Part shown: piece after piece, positions 24,323-35,283 of the stretch
Numbering within the stretch: the first letter of the stretch is position 1
Layout of the letters: every line of letters starts with the position of its first letter
DNA from: Streptomyces qaidamensis
GTDB lineage: Bacteria; Actinomycetota; Actinomycetes; Streptomycetales; Streptomycetaceae
DNA: 64,000 bases
NCBI RefSeq assembly: GCF_001611795.1
Contig: NZ_CP015098.1
Location: 7,750,001 to 7,814,000 of the forward strand
Reading direction: 5' to 3'
Notes under the pieces: model-generated
The model's input: only the letters and a program-made list of their open reading frames with translations
Databases searched by the model: none
What the model was told of the DNA's origin: nothing
Program-made: the position numbers and the translations under genes

Positions 24323-25207
24323 CTACGCCTTCTTCGCGGACTCGACGGCGTGTCCGCCGAACTGGTTGCGCAGCGCCGCGATCATCTTCATCTGCGGCGA
24401 GTCGTCCTGCCGGGAGGCGAACCGGGAGAACAGGGAGGCGGTGATGGCGGGCAGCGGCACGGAGTTGTCGATCGCGGCCTCCACGGTCCAGCGTCCCTCG
24501 CCGGAGTCCTGGGCGTAGCCCCGCAGGCCCTCCAGGTGCTCGTCCTCGTCGAGGGCGTTGACCGCGAGGTCCAGCAGCCACGAGCGGATGACGGTGCCGT
24601 CCTGCCAGGAGCGGAACACCTCGCGGACGTTGTCCACCGAGTCCACGGCCTCCAGCAGCTCCCAGCCCTCGGCGTAGGCCTGCATCATCGCGTACTCGAT
24701 GCCGTTGTGGACCATCTTCGCGAAGTGCCCGGCGCCCACGCTGCCCGCGTGGACGAAGCCGTACGGGCCTTCCGGCTTGAGCGCCTCGAAGATCGGCCGG
24801 AGCCGGTCGACGTACTCCTTCTCTCCGCCGACCATCAGGGCGTAGCCGTTCTTCAGGCCCCACACGCCGCCGGAGACGCCCGCGTCGACGAATCCGATGC
24901 CGCGCTTGCTCAGCTCCTCGGCGTGCTTCTCGTCGTCCGTCCAGCGGGAGTTGCCGCCGTCGACCACCGTGTCGTAGGGCTTGAGGAGGTCCGCCAGACG
25001 GTCGATGACGTGCTGGGTGGGGTCGCCGGCCGGGACCATGACCCAGACCGTGCGCGGCGCCTCCAGCTGGTTGACGAGGTCGGCCAGGCTGGCGACGTCG
25101 GACTTGTCCGGGTTGGTGTCGTAGCCGATGACGGTGTGGCCGGCGTTGCGCAGGCGCTCGCGCATGTTGCCGCCCATCTTGCCGAGACCCACAAGACCGA
25201 TCTGCAT
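24323..25207 (-). CDS. gnd: 6-Phosphogluconate dehydrogenase (short YqeC/GntZ type)
   Basis: A 294-residue decarboxylating 6-phosphogluconate dehydrogenase of the short bacterial class. It has the nucleotide-binding GLVGLGKMGGNM, the substrate loop VDGGNSRWTDD, the signature GFVDAGVSGGVWG and the catalytic-lysine region HFAKMVHNGIEYAMMQAY. It produces ribulose 5-phosphate, CO2 and reduced nucleotide. It sits 1 bp after pgi and 3 bp before the phosphatase in one operon with zwf and opcA. Confidence 0.95.
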   Translation of the reverse strand: MQIGLVGLGKMGGNMRERLRNAGHTVIGYDTNPDKSDVASLADLVNQLEAPRTVWVMVPAGDPTQHVIDRLADLLKPYDTVVDGGNSRWTDDEKHAEELSKRGIGFVDAGVSGGVWGLKNGYALMVGGEKEYVDRLRPIFEALKPEGPYGFVHAGSVGAGHFAKMVHNGIEYAMMQAYAEGWELLEAVDSVDNVREVFRSWQDGTVIRSWLLDLAVNALDEDEHLEGLRGYAQDSGEGRWTVEAAIDNSVPLPAITASLFSRFASRQDDSPQMKMIAALRNQFGGHAVESAKKA

Positions 25208-25208
25208 G

Positions 25209-26873
25209 TCAGTTCACTTCCCGAAGAGTGCGGTAGGCGGCCACCAGCGCGGCCGTGGACGGGTCGAGACCGGGGACGTCAGCGCCCTCGGTCAGGGCGG
25301 GCTCGACGCGCTTGGCGAGGACCTTGCCGAGCTCGACGCCCCACTGGTCGAAGGAGTCGATGTTCCACACGGCGCCCTGTACGAACACCTTGTGCTCGTA
25401 GAGGGCGACCAGCTGGCCGAGGACCGACGGGGTCAGTGCGGTGGCGAGGATCGTCGTGGTCGGGTGGTTGCCGCGGAACGTGCGGTGCGGCACCTGCTCC
25501 TCGGGCACGCCCTCGGCCCGCACCTCCTCGGCGGTCTTGCCGAAGGCGAGCGCCTGCCCCTGTGCGAACAGATTGGCCATCAGCAGGTCGTGCTGGGCCT
25601 TCAGTTCGTCGCTCAGCTCGTCGACCGGCCGGGCGAAGCCGATGAAGTCCGCCGGGATGAGCTTCGTGCCCTGGTGGATGAGCTGGTAGTAGGCGTGCTG
25701 CCCGTTGGTGCCGGGCGTGCCCCACACGACCGGCCCGGTCTGCCAGTCCACCGGGTTCCCCTCGCGGTCCACCGACTTGCCGTTGGACTCCATGTCGAGC
25801 TGCTGGAGGTAGGCGGTGAACTTGGACAGGTAGTGGCTGTACGGCAGCACGGCGTGCGACTGGGCGTCGTGGAAGTTGCCGTACCAGATGCCCAGCAGGC
25901 CCATGATGAGCGGGGCGTTGGCCTCCGCCGGGGCGTTGCGGAAGTGCTCGTCGACGATGCGGAAGCCGTCGAGCATCTCCCGGAAGCGGTCCGGGCCGAT
26001 CGCGATCATCAGGGACAGGCCGATCGCGGAGTCGTACGAGTAGCGGCCGCCGACCCAGTCCCAGAACTCGAACATATTGTCGACGTCGATGCCGAAGCCG
26101 GCGACCTTCTCCGCGTTGGTCGACAGGGCGACGAAGTGCTTCGCCACCGCCTTCTCGTCGCCCCCGAGCCCGTCCAGCAGCCAGGAGCGCGCGGACGTGG
26201 CGTTCGTGATCGTCTCGATCGTGGTGAAGGTCTTGGACGCGACGATGAACAGCGTCTCCGCCGGATCCAGGTCCCGCACCGCCTCGTGCAGGTCGGAGCC
26301 GTCCACGTTCGACACGAAACGGAACGTCAGCTCCCGGTCCGTGAAGGGCCGCAGCGCCTCGTAGGCCATCGCCGGGCCGAGGTCGGAGCCGCCGATGCCG
26401 ATGTTGACGACGTTGCGGATCCGCTTGCCGGTGTGGCCGGTCCACTCGCCGGAGCGCACCCGGTCCGCGAAGGCGGCCATCTTGTCGAGCACGGCGTGCA
26501 CGTCGGGCACGACGTTCTCGCCGTCGACCTCGATCACCGCGTCCCGCGGGGCGCGCAGCGCGGTGTGCAGCACGGCCCGGTCCTCGGTGACGTTGATCTT
26601 CTCGCCGCGGAACATGGCGTCGCGCAGTCCGGACACGTCGGCCGCGGCGGCCAGCTCCTGCAGCAGGGCCAGCGTCTCGTCGGTGACGAGGTGCTTGGAG
26701 TAGTCGATCCGCAGGTCGCCCACGTGTACGACGTAACGCTCGGCACGCCCGGGGTCCGCCGCGAACAGCTCACGCAGACCGGGCTGCGGCAGGGCGTCCT
26801 TGCGGTGGTCCTCCAGGGCGGTCCACTCGGGCCGCAGGGTGAGCCGGGGGGTTCCGGCGGGGGAGTCAGACAT
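25209..26873 (-). CDS. pgi: Glucose-6-phosphate isomerase
   Basis: A 554-residue phosphoglucose isomerase of full length. Motifs are VNIGIGGSDLGPAMAYEAL, FIVASKTFTTIETITNA, FDQWGVELGKVLAKR (family signature) and the catalytic Glu/His regions WGTPGTNGQHAYYQL. It interconverts glucose 6-phosphate and fructose 6-phosphate, linking the pentose phosphate pathway to glycolysis. It overlaps opcA by 8 bp and lies in the same operon. Confidence 0.95.
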   Translation of the reverse strand: MSDSPAGTPRLTLRPEWTALEDHRKDALPQPGLRELFAADPGRAERYVVHVGDLRIDYSKHLVTDETLALLQELAAAADVSGLRDAMFRGEKINVTEDRAVLHTALRAPRDAVIEVDGENVVPDVHAVLDKMAAFADRVRSGEWTGHTGKRIRNVVNIGIGGSDLGPAMAYEALRPFTDRELTFRFVSNVDGSDLHEAVRDLDPAETLFIVASKTFTTIETITNATSARSWLLDGLGGDEKAVAKHFVALSTNAEKVAGFGIDVDNMFEFWDWVGGRYSYDSAIGLSLMIAIGPDRFREMLDGFRIVDEHFRNAPAEANAPLIMGLLGIWYGNFHDAQSHAVLPYSHYLSKFTAYLQQLDMESNGKSVDREGNPVDWQTGPVVWGTPGTNGQHAYYQLIHQGTKLIPADFIGFARPVDELSDELKAQHDLLMANLFAQGQALAFGKTAEEVRAEGVPEEQVPHRTFRGNHPTTTILATALTPSVLGQLVALYEHKVFVQGAVWNIDSFDQWGVELGKVLAKRVEPALTEGADVPGLDPSTAALVAAYRTLREVN

Positions 26874-27801
26874 GGGCAGGGGTCTCCTCGGTCGCCGCGC
26901 CGTTCAGGGCGATGGCGTACATCTCGTCCGCGTCGAGGCGCCGCAGCTCCTCGGCGATGAGTTCGGAGGTGGCACGGACCTTCAGCGCGAGAGTGCGCGA
27001 CGGCTGGCCCGGCAGGGTCAGTGTGGCGAGCGGTCCTTCCGGGCGGTCGATGACGATCTCCCCGTTCTCCGTGCCCAGGCGCACGGCCGTCACCACCGGC
27101 CCGGCGGTGACCACGCGGTCCACCCGGACGTGCAGCCGCGCCTCCAGCCAGCGGGCCAGCAGCTCGGCGGCCGGGTTCTCGGCCTCGGCCTCCACCGCCG
27201 CCGAGGTGATCCGCGCCCGGGCCTGGTCCAGCGCCGCCGCCAGCATCGAACGCCAGGGCGTCAGCCGGGTCCAGGCGAGGTCGGTGTCACCGGGCGCGTA
27301 GGCGCGGACCCGGGCCTGGAGCGTCTCCAGGGGGTTCTCGACGGCGTACAGGTCGGTGATCCGCCGCTGGGCCAGCGCCCCGAGCGGGTCCTTGGAAGGC
27401 ACCTCGGGGGCGTCCACCGGCCACCACACCACCACCGGCGCGTCCGGCAGCAGCAGCGGCAGCACCACCGAATCGGCGTGCTCGGACACCTCGCCGTAGG
27501 TCCGCAGGATCACCGTCTCGCCGGTGCCCGCGTCGGCGCCCACCCGGACCTCGGCGTCCAGGCGGGAGGACTGGCGGTCGCGCGGGGTGCGGGCGTGCCG
27601 CTTGATGACGACCAGGGTGCGCGAGGGGTGCTCGTGCGAGGCCTCCTCGGCCGCCTTGATCGCGTCGTAGGCGTTCTCCTCGTCCGTGACGATCACCATC
27701 GTCAGGACCATGCCCACGGCAGGCGTGCCGATGGCACGGCGCCCCTGCACCAGCGCCTTGTTGATCTTGCTTGCCGTGGTGTCGGTCAGGTCGATCTTCA
27801 T
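26866..27801 (-). CDS. opcA: Glucose-6-phosphate dehydrogenase assembly protein OpcA
   Basis: A 311-residue OpcA protein, required in actinobacteria and cyanobacteria to activate and oligomerise glucose-6-phosphate dehydrogenase. Family features include the start KIDLTDTTASKINKALVQGR, SRTLVVIKR, VVLPLLLPDAPVVVWWP and DLAWTRLTPWRSMLA. It overlaps zwf by 4 bp (ATGA), the standard arrangement for this partner pair. Confidence 0.93.
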   Translation of the reverse strand: MKIDLTDTTASKINKALVQGRRAIGTPAVGMVLTMVIVTDEENAYDAIKAAEEASHEHPSRTLVVIKRHARTPRDRQSSRLDAEVRVGADAGTGETVILRTYGEVSEHADSVVLPLLLPDAPVVVWWPVDAPEVPSKDPLGALAQRRITDLYAVENPLETLQARVRAYAPGDTDLAWTRLTPWRSMLAAALDQARARITSAAVEAEAENPAAELLARWLEARLHVRVDRVVTAGPVVTAVRLGTENGEIVIDRPEGPLATLTLPGQPSRTLALKVRATSELIAEELRRLDADEMYAIALNGAATEETPAHV

Positions 27802-29504
27802 GGCCTGCGCCAGCTCCGTCCGTCTCGTGCGAGCATCTCGTCGGCTTCCTCGGGTCCCCAGCTGCCCGAGGCGTACTGCGCGGGCCGGCCGTGCGTGGCC
27901 CAGTACTGCTCGATCGGGTCGAGGATCTTCCAGGACTCTTCCACTTCCTGGTGACGGGGGAACAGGTTGGCGTCGCCCAGGAGGACGTCGAGGATCAGCC
28001 GTTCGTACGCCTCGGGGCTCGACTCGGTGAACGACTCGCCGTAGGCGAAGTCCATCGTGACGTCCCGGATCTCCATCGACGTACCCGGCACCTTGGAGCC
28101 GAAGCGGACCGTCATGCCCTCATCCGGCTGGACGCGGATGACGATGGCGTTGGAGCCCAGCTCCTCGGTCGCGGTGGAGTCGAAGGGGGAGTGCGGGGCC
28201 CGCTGGAAGACCACCGCGATCTCCGTCACCCGGCGGCCGAGGCGCTTGCCGGTGCGCAGGTAGAACGGGACGCCGGCCCAGCGGCGGTTGTCCACCTGGA
28301 GCCGGACCGCGGCGTACGTGTCGGTGGTGGACGACTGGTCGATGCCGTCCTCCTCCAGATAGCCGCGCACCTTCGTGCCGCCCTGCCAGGCCGCCGCGTA
28401 CTGCCCGCGCACGGTGCCCTGCCCCAGGTCCTGCGGCAGCCGCACGGCCTTGAGGACCTTCAGCTTCTCGGCGAGCAGCGCGGCGGCGTCGAAGGCGGCC
28501 GGTTCCTCCATCGCGGTGAGCGCCATCAGCTGGAGCAGGTGGTTCTGGATGACGTCACGGGCGGCGCCGATGCCGTCGTAGTACCCGGCCCTGCCGCCGA
28601 TGCCGATGTCCTCGGCCATGGTGATCTGCACGTGGTCCACGAAGGACCGGTTCCAGATCGGCTCGAACATCTGGTTGGCGAAGCGCAGGGCCAGCAGGTT
28701 CTGGACGGTCTCCTTGCCCAGGTAGTGGTCGATGCGGAAGACCTGCTCCGGATCGAACACCTCGTGCACGATGCGGTTGAGTTCCTCGGCCGACCGCAGA
28801 TCGTGCCCGAACGGCTTCTCGATGACCGCGCGGCGCCAGGAACCCTCGGGGGCGCTCGCCAGCTTGTGCTTCTTCAGCTGCTGGACGACCTTCGGGAAGA
28901 ACTTCGGCGGCACCGAGAGGTAGAAGGCGTAGTTGCCGCTGGTGCCCCGCGAGGCGTCCAGCTCTTCGACGGCGGAGCGCAGCTGCTTGAACGCCGTGTC
29001 GTCGTCGAAGTCGCCCGGGATGAACCGCATGCCCTCGGCGAGCTGCTGCCAGACCTCCTCGCGGAACGGGGTGCGGGCGTGCTCACGGACCGCGTCGTGC
29101 ACCACCTGCGCGAAGTCCTGGTCCTCCCAGTCCCGGCGGGCGAAGCCCACCAGGGAGAAGCCCGGCGGCAGCAGGCCGCGGTTGGCCAGGTCGTACACGG
29201 CCGGCATCAGCTTCTTGCGGGACAGGTCGCCGGTGACGCCGAAGATGACCAGCCCGGAGGGGCCCGCGATCCTGGGCAGCCGACGGTCCTGCGGGTCGCG
29301 CAGCGGGTTGACGAAGTCGGTGTCGGTGTCGGTGCCGGTGCCGGTGTCGGCGCGGTCCGTGGACGGGGCGGCCTCCGCCGTGCCGCTCACCCCGGTCTGC
29401 TCGACCCCGGCCGCCTCCTGCGCAGCCCGGGCCTCCTTGTCCTCCTTGGTTCCCTTGGTCTCCTGTTCGGCCGTCTGGGGGATGCCCTCGATGCCCTCGC
29501 TCAT
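27798..29504 (-). CDS. zwf: Glucose-6-phosphate 1-dehydrogenase with low-complexity N-terminal extension
   Basis: A 568-residue Zwf. The core begins at NPLRDPQDRRLPRIAGPSG (about residue 65) and contains the dinucleotide motif FGVTGDLSRKKL and the active site RIDHYLGKE. The first 64 residues are Glu/Ala/Thr/Asp-rich and not part of the enzyme fold; part of them is encoded by a hexanucleotide repeat. The ATG overlaps the tal stop by ATGA, which supports translation of the extension, although an internal start nearer the core cannot be excluded. The enzyme oxidises glucose 6-phosphate and supplies NADPH. Confidence 0.95.
   Translation of the reverse strand: MSEGIEGIPQTAEQETKGTKEDKEARAAQEAAGVEQTGVSGTAEAAPSTDRADTGTGTDTDTDFVNPLRDPQDRRLPRIAGPSGLVIFGVTGDLSRKKLMPAVYDLANRGLLPPGFSLVGFARRDWEDQDFAQVVHDAVREHARTPFREEVWQQLAEGMRFIPGDFDDDTAFKQLRSAVEELDASRGTSGNYAFYLSVPPKFFPKVVQQLKKHKLASAPEGSWRRAVIEKPFGHDLRSAEELNRIVHEVFDPEQVFRIDHYLGKETVQNLLALRFANQMFEPIWNRSFVDHVQITMAEDIGIGGRAGYYDGIGAARDVIQNHLLQLMALTAMEEPAAFDAAALLAEKLKVLKAVRLPQDLGQGTVRGQYAAAWQGGTKVRGYLEEDGIDQSSTTDTYAAVRLQVDNRRWAGVPFYLRTGKRLGRRVTEIAVVFQRAPHSPFDSTATEELGSNAIVIRVQPDEGMTVRFGSKVPGTSMEIRDVTMDFAYGESFTESSPEAYERLILDVLLGDANLFPRHQEVEESWKILDPIEQYWATHGRPAQYASGSWGPEEADEMLARDGRSWRRP
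29316..29350 (-). repeat. Hexanucleotide tandem repeat in zwf
   Basis: Five to six copies of GTCGGT/GCCGGT in a row. On the coding strand they encode an alternating Thr-Gly/Thr-Asp stretch (TGTGTDTDTD) in the N-terminal extension of Zwf. Copy number changes would stay in frame. Confidence 0.7.
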
Positions 29505-30646
29505 TCCGCGTCAACTCCCTTGTTGTTCAAGGACTTGGTGACCGCGTCCAGCAGGTCCTGCCAGGCCGCCTCGAACTTGGCAACGCCCTCGTCCTCCAGT
29601 TGCCGCACCACCTCGTCGTATGCAATGCCGAGCCGTTCGACGGCCGCCAGGTCCGCGCGGGCCCGGTCGTAGCCGCCGGTGACGGTGTCGCCCCGGACGT
29701 CGCCGTGGTCGGCGACGGCGTTCAGCGTGGCCTCCGGCATGGTGTTGACCGTGCCGGGGGCCACCAGTTCGTCCACGTACAGGGTGTCCTTGTAGGCGGG
29801 GTCCTTCACACCGGTGGAGGCCCAAAGGGGGCGCTGCCGGTTGGCTCCGGCGCCTTCCAGGGCCTGCCAGCGCTCCCCGTCGAAGGCCTGTTCGTACGCC
29901 TCGTAGGCGAGCCGGGCGTTGGCGAGGGCCGCCCGGCCCTTCAGGGCGAGGGCCTCGTCCGTGCCCAGCAGCGTCAGCCGCTTGTCGATCTCGGAGTCCA
30001 CGCGGGAGACGAAGAACGACGCGACCGAGTGAATGCCCGACAGGCCGAGCCCGGCCGCCCGCGCCTTCTCCAGGCCGGCGAGGTAGGCGTCCATCACCTC
30101 GCGGTAGCGCTCCAGGGAGAAGATCAGCGTCACATTGACACTGATACCCGCTCCGATCACTTCCGTGATCGCCGGCAGGCCCGCCTTCGTCGCCGGGATC
30201 TTGATCATCACGTTCGGGCGGTCCACCAGCCAGGCCAGCTGCCGGGCCTCGGCGACGGTCGCCGCCGTGTCGTGGGCGAGGCGCGGGTCGACCTCGATGG
30301 AAACCCGGCCGTCCTGGCCGCCACTCGCCTCGTACACCGGCCGCAGCACGTCGGCGGCGGACCGGACGTCGGAGGTCGTCATCATCCGGACGGCCTCGTC
30401 GACGGTGACACCGCGCACCGCCAGGTCGGCGAGCTGCTCCTCGTAGCCCACCCCCGAGCCGATGGCGGCCTGGAAGATGGACGGGTTGGTGGTGACGCCG
30501 ACGACGTTCCTCGTGGCGACGAGCCCGGCCAGGCCGCCGGACTCGATCCGCCGGCGCGACAGGTCGTCGAGCCAGATCGACACGCCCTCGTCGGACAGGC
30601 GCTTCAGTGCTCCCGCGGTCGCGGTCGCTTCGGTCACAGTGATCAT
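29501..30646 (-). CDS. tal: Transaldolase
   Basis: A 381-residue transaldolase of the actinobacterial class. It has SIWLDDLSR and TNPSIFQAAI near the N-terminus, the Schiff-base lysine in MIKIPATKAGLPA, SVNVTLIFSLERY, and the phosphate-binding region RPLWASTGVKDP. It transfers a dihydroxyacetone unit between sugar phosphates in the non-oxidative pentose phosphate pathway. It lies 19 bp downstream of tkt and overlaps zwf. Confidence 0.95.
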   Translation of the reverse strand: MITVTEATATAGALKRLSDEGVSIWLDDLSRRRIESGGLAGLVATRNVVGVTTNPSIFQAAIGSGVGYEEQLADLAVRGVTVDEAVRMMTTSDVRSAADVLRPVYEASGGQDGRVSIEVDPRLAHDTAATVAEARQLAWLVDRPNVMIKIPATKAGLPAITEVIGAGISVNVTLIFSLERYREVMDAYLAGLEKARAAGLGLSGIHSVASFFVSRVDSEIDKRLTLLGTDEALALKGRAALANARLAYEAYEQAFDGERWQALEGAGANRQRPLWASTGVKDPAYKDTLYVDELVAPGTVNTMPEATLNAVADHGDVRGDTVTGGYDRARADLAAVERLGIAYDEVVRQLEDEGVAKFEAAWQDLLDAVTKSLNNKGVDAE

Positions 30647-30665
30647 CTTCTTTCGGGCGGTCGGA

Positions 30666-32741
<2,076 letters not shown>

Positions 32742-32793
32742 CTTCAAGAAGTCCTCGATCGGAGCGGAGTGGCTGGTCTGACGCGTTCAAAAC

Positions 32794-32810
32794 TAAAAGT
32801 CTGACTTTTA
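32794..32810. promoter_or_regulatory. Perfect 17-bp palindrome in the tkt/araC divergent promoter
   Basis: TAAAAGTC-T-GACTTTTA, an 8-1-8 perfect palindrome, lies in the 136-bp spacer, 53 bp from tkt and 68 bp from araC. It is AT-rich, standing out in its surroundings, and is placed like an operator for the tkt operon, the AraC gene, or both. I cannot assign it to a known regulator. Confidence 0.55.
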
Positions 32811-32877
32811 CGGCGGAAGGTCGGCGTGTGCCAGCCTGTGGTGAAAGTGGGACACCGGCGGGCAGCGCGAGGCGGAC

Positions 32878-33765
32878 ATGGCGGACAGAAGCATCCAAGG
32901 CGGCGACGGGATCGATACGTTCCCCTTCCCGGTCGAGCTGAGCGTCGGCGGTGTCGGCATGCAGGTCGGGCCGATGGGGACCGGCCGCACCTGGCACGCC
33001 GACGCCCCCCTGGAGCGTGTGCACCGCATCGACTTCCATGTCGTGATGCTGTTCGGCGCGGGCCCGGTCCGGCACATGGTCGACTTCACCGAGTACGAGG
33101 CCACGGCCGGGGACCTGCTGTGGATCCGCCCGGGGCAGGTCCACCGCTTCTCGCGCACCGGCGAGTACCGCGGAACCGCGCTGACCATGCAACCCGGCTT
33201 CCTGCCCCGCTCGACCGTGGAGGCCACCGGCCTCTACCGCTACGACCTGCCGCCGCTGCTGCGCCCCGACGCGGCCCAACTCGCCGGTCTGCAAGCCGCG
33301 CTCGCACAAGTGCGGCGTGAGTACGAGGACGCGGCCACCCTCCCGCTGAGCCTGCACACCGCCGTCCTGCGCCACACGCTGACGGCGTTCCTGCTGCGGC
33401 TCGCCCATCTCGCGGCGAGTTCGGCCCCGGCCCTGCCCCGGCGGACCGACTCCACCTTCACCCTCTTCCGGGACGCCGTGGAGCGGGACTTCGCCACCAA
33501 CCACAGCGTCAGCGCCTACGCCGACGCGCTCGGCTACTCCCGCCGCACGCTGGTCCGCGCGGTGCGCGCCGCGACCGGCGAGACCCCCAAGGCCTTCATC
33601 GACAAGCGCGTCGTCCTGGAGGCCAAACGGCTCCTCGCCCACACCGAACTGCCGATCGGCCGCGTCGGCGCGGCGGTCGGCTTCCCCGAGGCCGCCAACT
33701 TCTCCAAGTTCTTCCACATGCACACGGACCAGACCCCGGCGGCCTTCCGGGCGGAGCTGCGCTGA
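32878..33765 (+). CDS. AraC family transcriptional regulator
   Basis: A 295-residue regulator. The N-terminal half is a cupin-like sensing domain (DFHVVMLFGAGPV, GDLLWIRPGQVHRFS). The C-terminal about 100 residues carry two helix-turn-helices of the AraC type, VSAYADALGYSRRTLVRAVRAATG and IGRVGAAVGFPEAANFSKFF. A GAGG ribosome binding site precedes the ATG. It is divergent from the pentose phosphate operon and shares a spacer containing a perfect palindrome; control of that operon is possible but not shown. Confidence 0.9.
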   Translation: MADRSIQGGDGIDTFPFPVELSVGGVGMQVGPMGTGRTWHADAPLERVHRIDFHVVMLFGAGPVRHMVDFTEYEATAGDLLWIRPGQVHRFSRTGEYRGTALTMQPGFLPRSTVEATGLYRYDLPPLLRPDAAQLAGLQAALAQVRREYEDAATLPLSLHTAVLRHTLTAFLLRLAHLAASSAPALPRRTDSTFTLFRDAVERDFATNHSVSAYADALGYSRRTLVRAVRAATGETPKAFIDKRVVLEAKRLLAHTELPIGRVGAAVGFPEAANFSKFFHMHTDQTPAAFRAELR

Positions 33766-33776
33766 GGGCGGTGAAA

Positions 33777-33804
33777 AGGGGCCCCACGCGCGCGTGGAGC
33801 CCCT
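33777..33804. terminator. Bidirectional hairpin terminator between araC and the GH16 gene
   Basis: AGGGGC/GCCCCT and CCACGCG/CGCGTGG form a long interrupted stem with a C/A mismatch in the 51-bp gap between convergent genes. It has A and T residues at its outer flanks (AAAA on one side, CTT on the other), so it can serve both directions. Confidence 0.7.
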
Positions 33805-33816
33805 CTTCGCGCGTTC

Positions 33817-35211
33817 TCAGTGCCCGAAGGTGAACCAGTTGACGTTCACGAAGTCCGCCGGCTGCCCGCTGGTGAAGGTCAGATACACGTCGTGCGTGCC
33901 GGTCACGCCACTGATGTTCGCCGGGACGGTCCGCCATGACTGCCAGCCCCCGGTGCTGCCCACCGCGAAGCTCCCGACGGGCGCGTTGCTGCGGCTGTCC
34001 AGCCGCACCTCGACCAGCCCGCTGACGCCTCCCGCCGCTCCGCTCGCGACCCGGGCGCTGAACTGCCGGGCCGCCGAGGAACCGAAGTTCACGCCCTTGA
34101 AGTGCAGCCAGTCGCCATTGGCCAGCGAGCCGACGTTCTGGCCGCCGCCGGAGTCGGCCGTCGTCTCGGTGATCACGCCGGACTGGCCGTCGTAGGACTC
34201 GGCCTGGATGGCGGAGTAGGCGTCGCGGTTCCCGGTCGGCGGGGGTGTGGTGCCGCCGCCGGACGACAGCACCTGCACGTAGTCGACGACCATCGCGTGA
34301 CCCGGCTGCGTCCCGGCGTCCGGGCCGCCGCCGAACGCGTCGGGGAAGCCGCCGCCCATCGCGACGTTCAGGATGATGAAGAAGCCGTGGTCGGTGGCGT
34401 TCTTCCAGGTCGTCGCGTCGACCTGGTTGGCGCGCACGGTGTGGAAGTTGACGCCGTCGAGGTAGAAGCGGATCTCCTCGACGCTCGTGGAGCGGTCCCA
34501 CTCCATCCGGTAGGTGTGGAAGCCGGCCTGGCAGGAGGTGCCCTGACAGGTGGTCGAACCGCCGATGCCACTGGTCTCGTTGCAGGGGCCGCCCGGGGAG
34601 GTGCCGCAGTGCATCGTCGCGAACACCGTGTTCATGCCCTGGGTGTTCTCCATGATGTCCAGCTCGCCGACCGCCGGCCAGTTCCAGTAGTTGCCGCGGT
34701 ACGGCGCCCCCAGCATCCAGAACGCCGGCCAGTAGCCCTTGGCGGCCGCCCCGGTGACGTTCGGCACCTGGATGCGCGACTCGACGCGGAGCTTGCCGCC
34801 GGCCGGGGGCTGGAAGTCCGTGCGGTTGGTCTCGATGCGGCCGGAGGTCCAGTTGCCGGCGGCGTCCCGCCGGGGCGTGATCCGGAGGTTGCCGTTGCCG
34901 TCGAGCGAGACGTTGGCCGTGCTGTTCGTCATCGTCTCGATCTCGCCGGTGCCCCAGTTGGCGGGACCGCCGGGATAGCCCTTGCCGGTCGCGTACCGCC
35001 AGTCGGAGGTGTTGACGCCGGAGCCGGCGGCGCCGTTGAAGTCGTCCACGAACAGCTGCGTCCAGCCCGACGGGGGTGGAGGCGCGGAGGCGTTCGCGGA
35101 CGGGGTGGCGACCGCTGAGGCGGCCGCCGCGAGGCCGAGGGTGCTGACGACGGCGACGAAGGCCCGTCGGAAGGGACGGGGTCTGCGGAGGGTGCTTGAG
35201 GTTCCGCTCAT
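33817..35211 (-). CDS. Secreted GH16 beta-glucanase with CBM6
   Basis: A 464-residue secreted enzyme. Residues 1-43 are a signal peptide (RR-rich start, hydrophobic core, ANASA cleavage region). Residues about 48-315 are a GH16 laminarinase-type domain with the catalytic motif GELDIMEN (nucleophile E183, acid/base E188). A GGGTTPPPTG linker then leads to a C-terminal carbohydrate-binding module of family 6 type (AIQAESYDGQSGV, ANGDWLHFKGVNFG). It cleaves beta-1,3 or mixed-linked glucans outside the cell. CebR-like operators upstream suggest repression by a LacI-family protein. Confidence 0.92.
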   Translation of the reverse strand: MSGTSSTLRRPRPFRRAFVAVVSTLGLAAAASAVATPSANASAPPPPSGWTQLFVDDFNGAAGSGVNTSDWRYATGKGYPGGPANWGTGEIETMTNSTANVSLDGNGNLRITPRRDAAGNWTSGRIETNRTDFQPPAGGKLRVESRIQVPNVTGAAAKGYWPAFWMLGAPYRGNYWNWPAVGELDIMENTQGMNTVFATMHCGTSPGGPCNETSGIGGSTTCQGTSCQAGFHTYRMEWDRSTSVEEIRFYLDGVNFHTVRANQVDATTWKNATDHGFFIILNVAMGGGFPDAFGGGPDAGTQPGHAMVVDYVQVLSSGGGTTPPPTGNRDAYSAIQAESYDGQSGVITETTADSGGGQNVGSLANGDWLHFKGVNFGSSAARQFSARVASGAAGGVSGLVEVRLDSRSNAPVGSFAVGSTGGWQSWRTVPANISGVTGTHDVYLTFTSGQPADFVNVNWFTFGH

Positions 35212-35234
35212 GTGGGGCCTCTCGGGGAAGGGGG

Positions 35235-35248
35235 TGAGAGCGCTCTCA
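35235..35248. promoter_or_regulatory. CebR/LacI-type operator, proximal
   Basis: TGAGAGCGCTCTCA is a perfect 14-bp palindrome 24 bp upstream of the GH16 glucanase start. It matches the CebR box TGGGAGCGCTCCCA at 12 of 14 positions. No LacI-family gene is in the window, so the repressor is encoded elsewhere. Confidence 0.7.
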
Positions 35249-35283
35249 AAGTGTCGTCAATGTGCTCCACGCCGTCCGGGGCG

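Noticed and set aside
32780..32796. Rex-type operator around GACGCGTTCA
   Set aside because: Only part of the Rex consensus (TGTGAACGCGTTCACA) is matched; the adjacent perfect palindrome is a better candidate signal.
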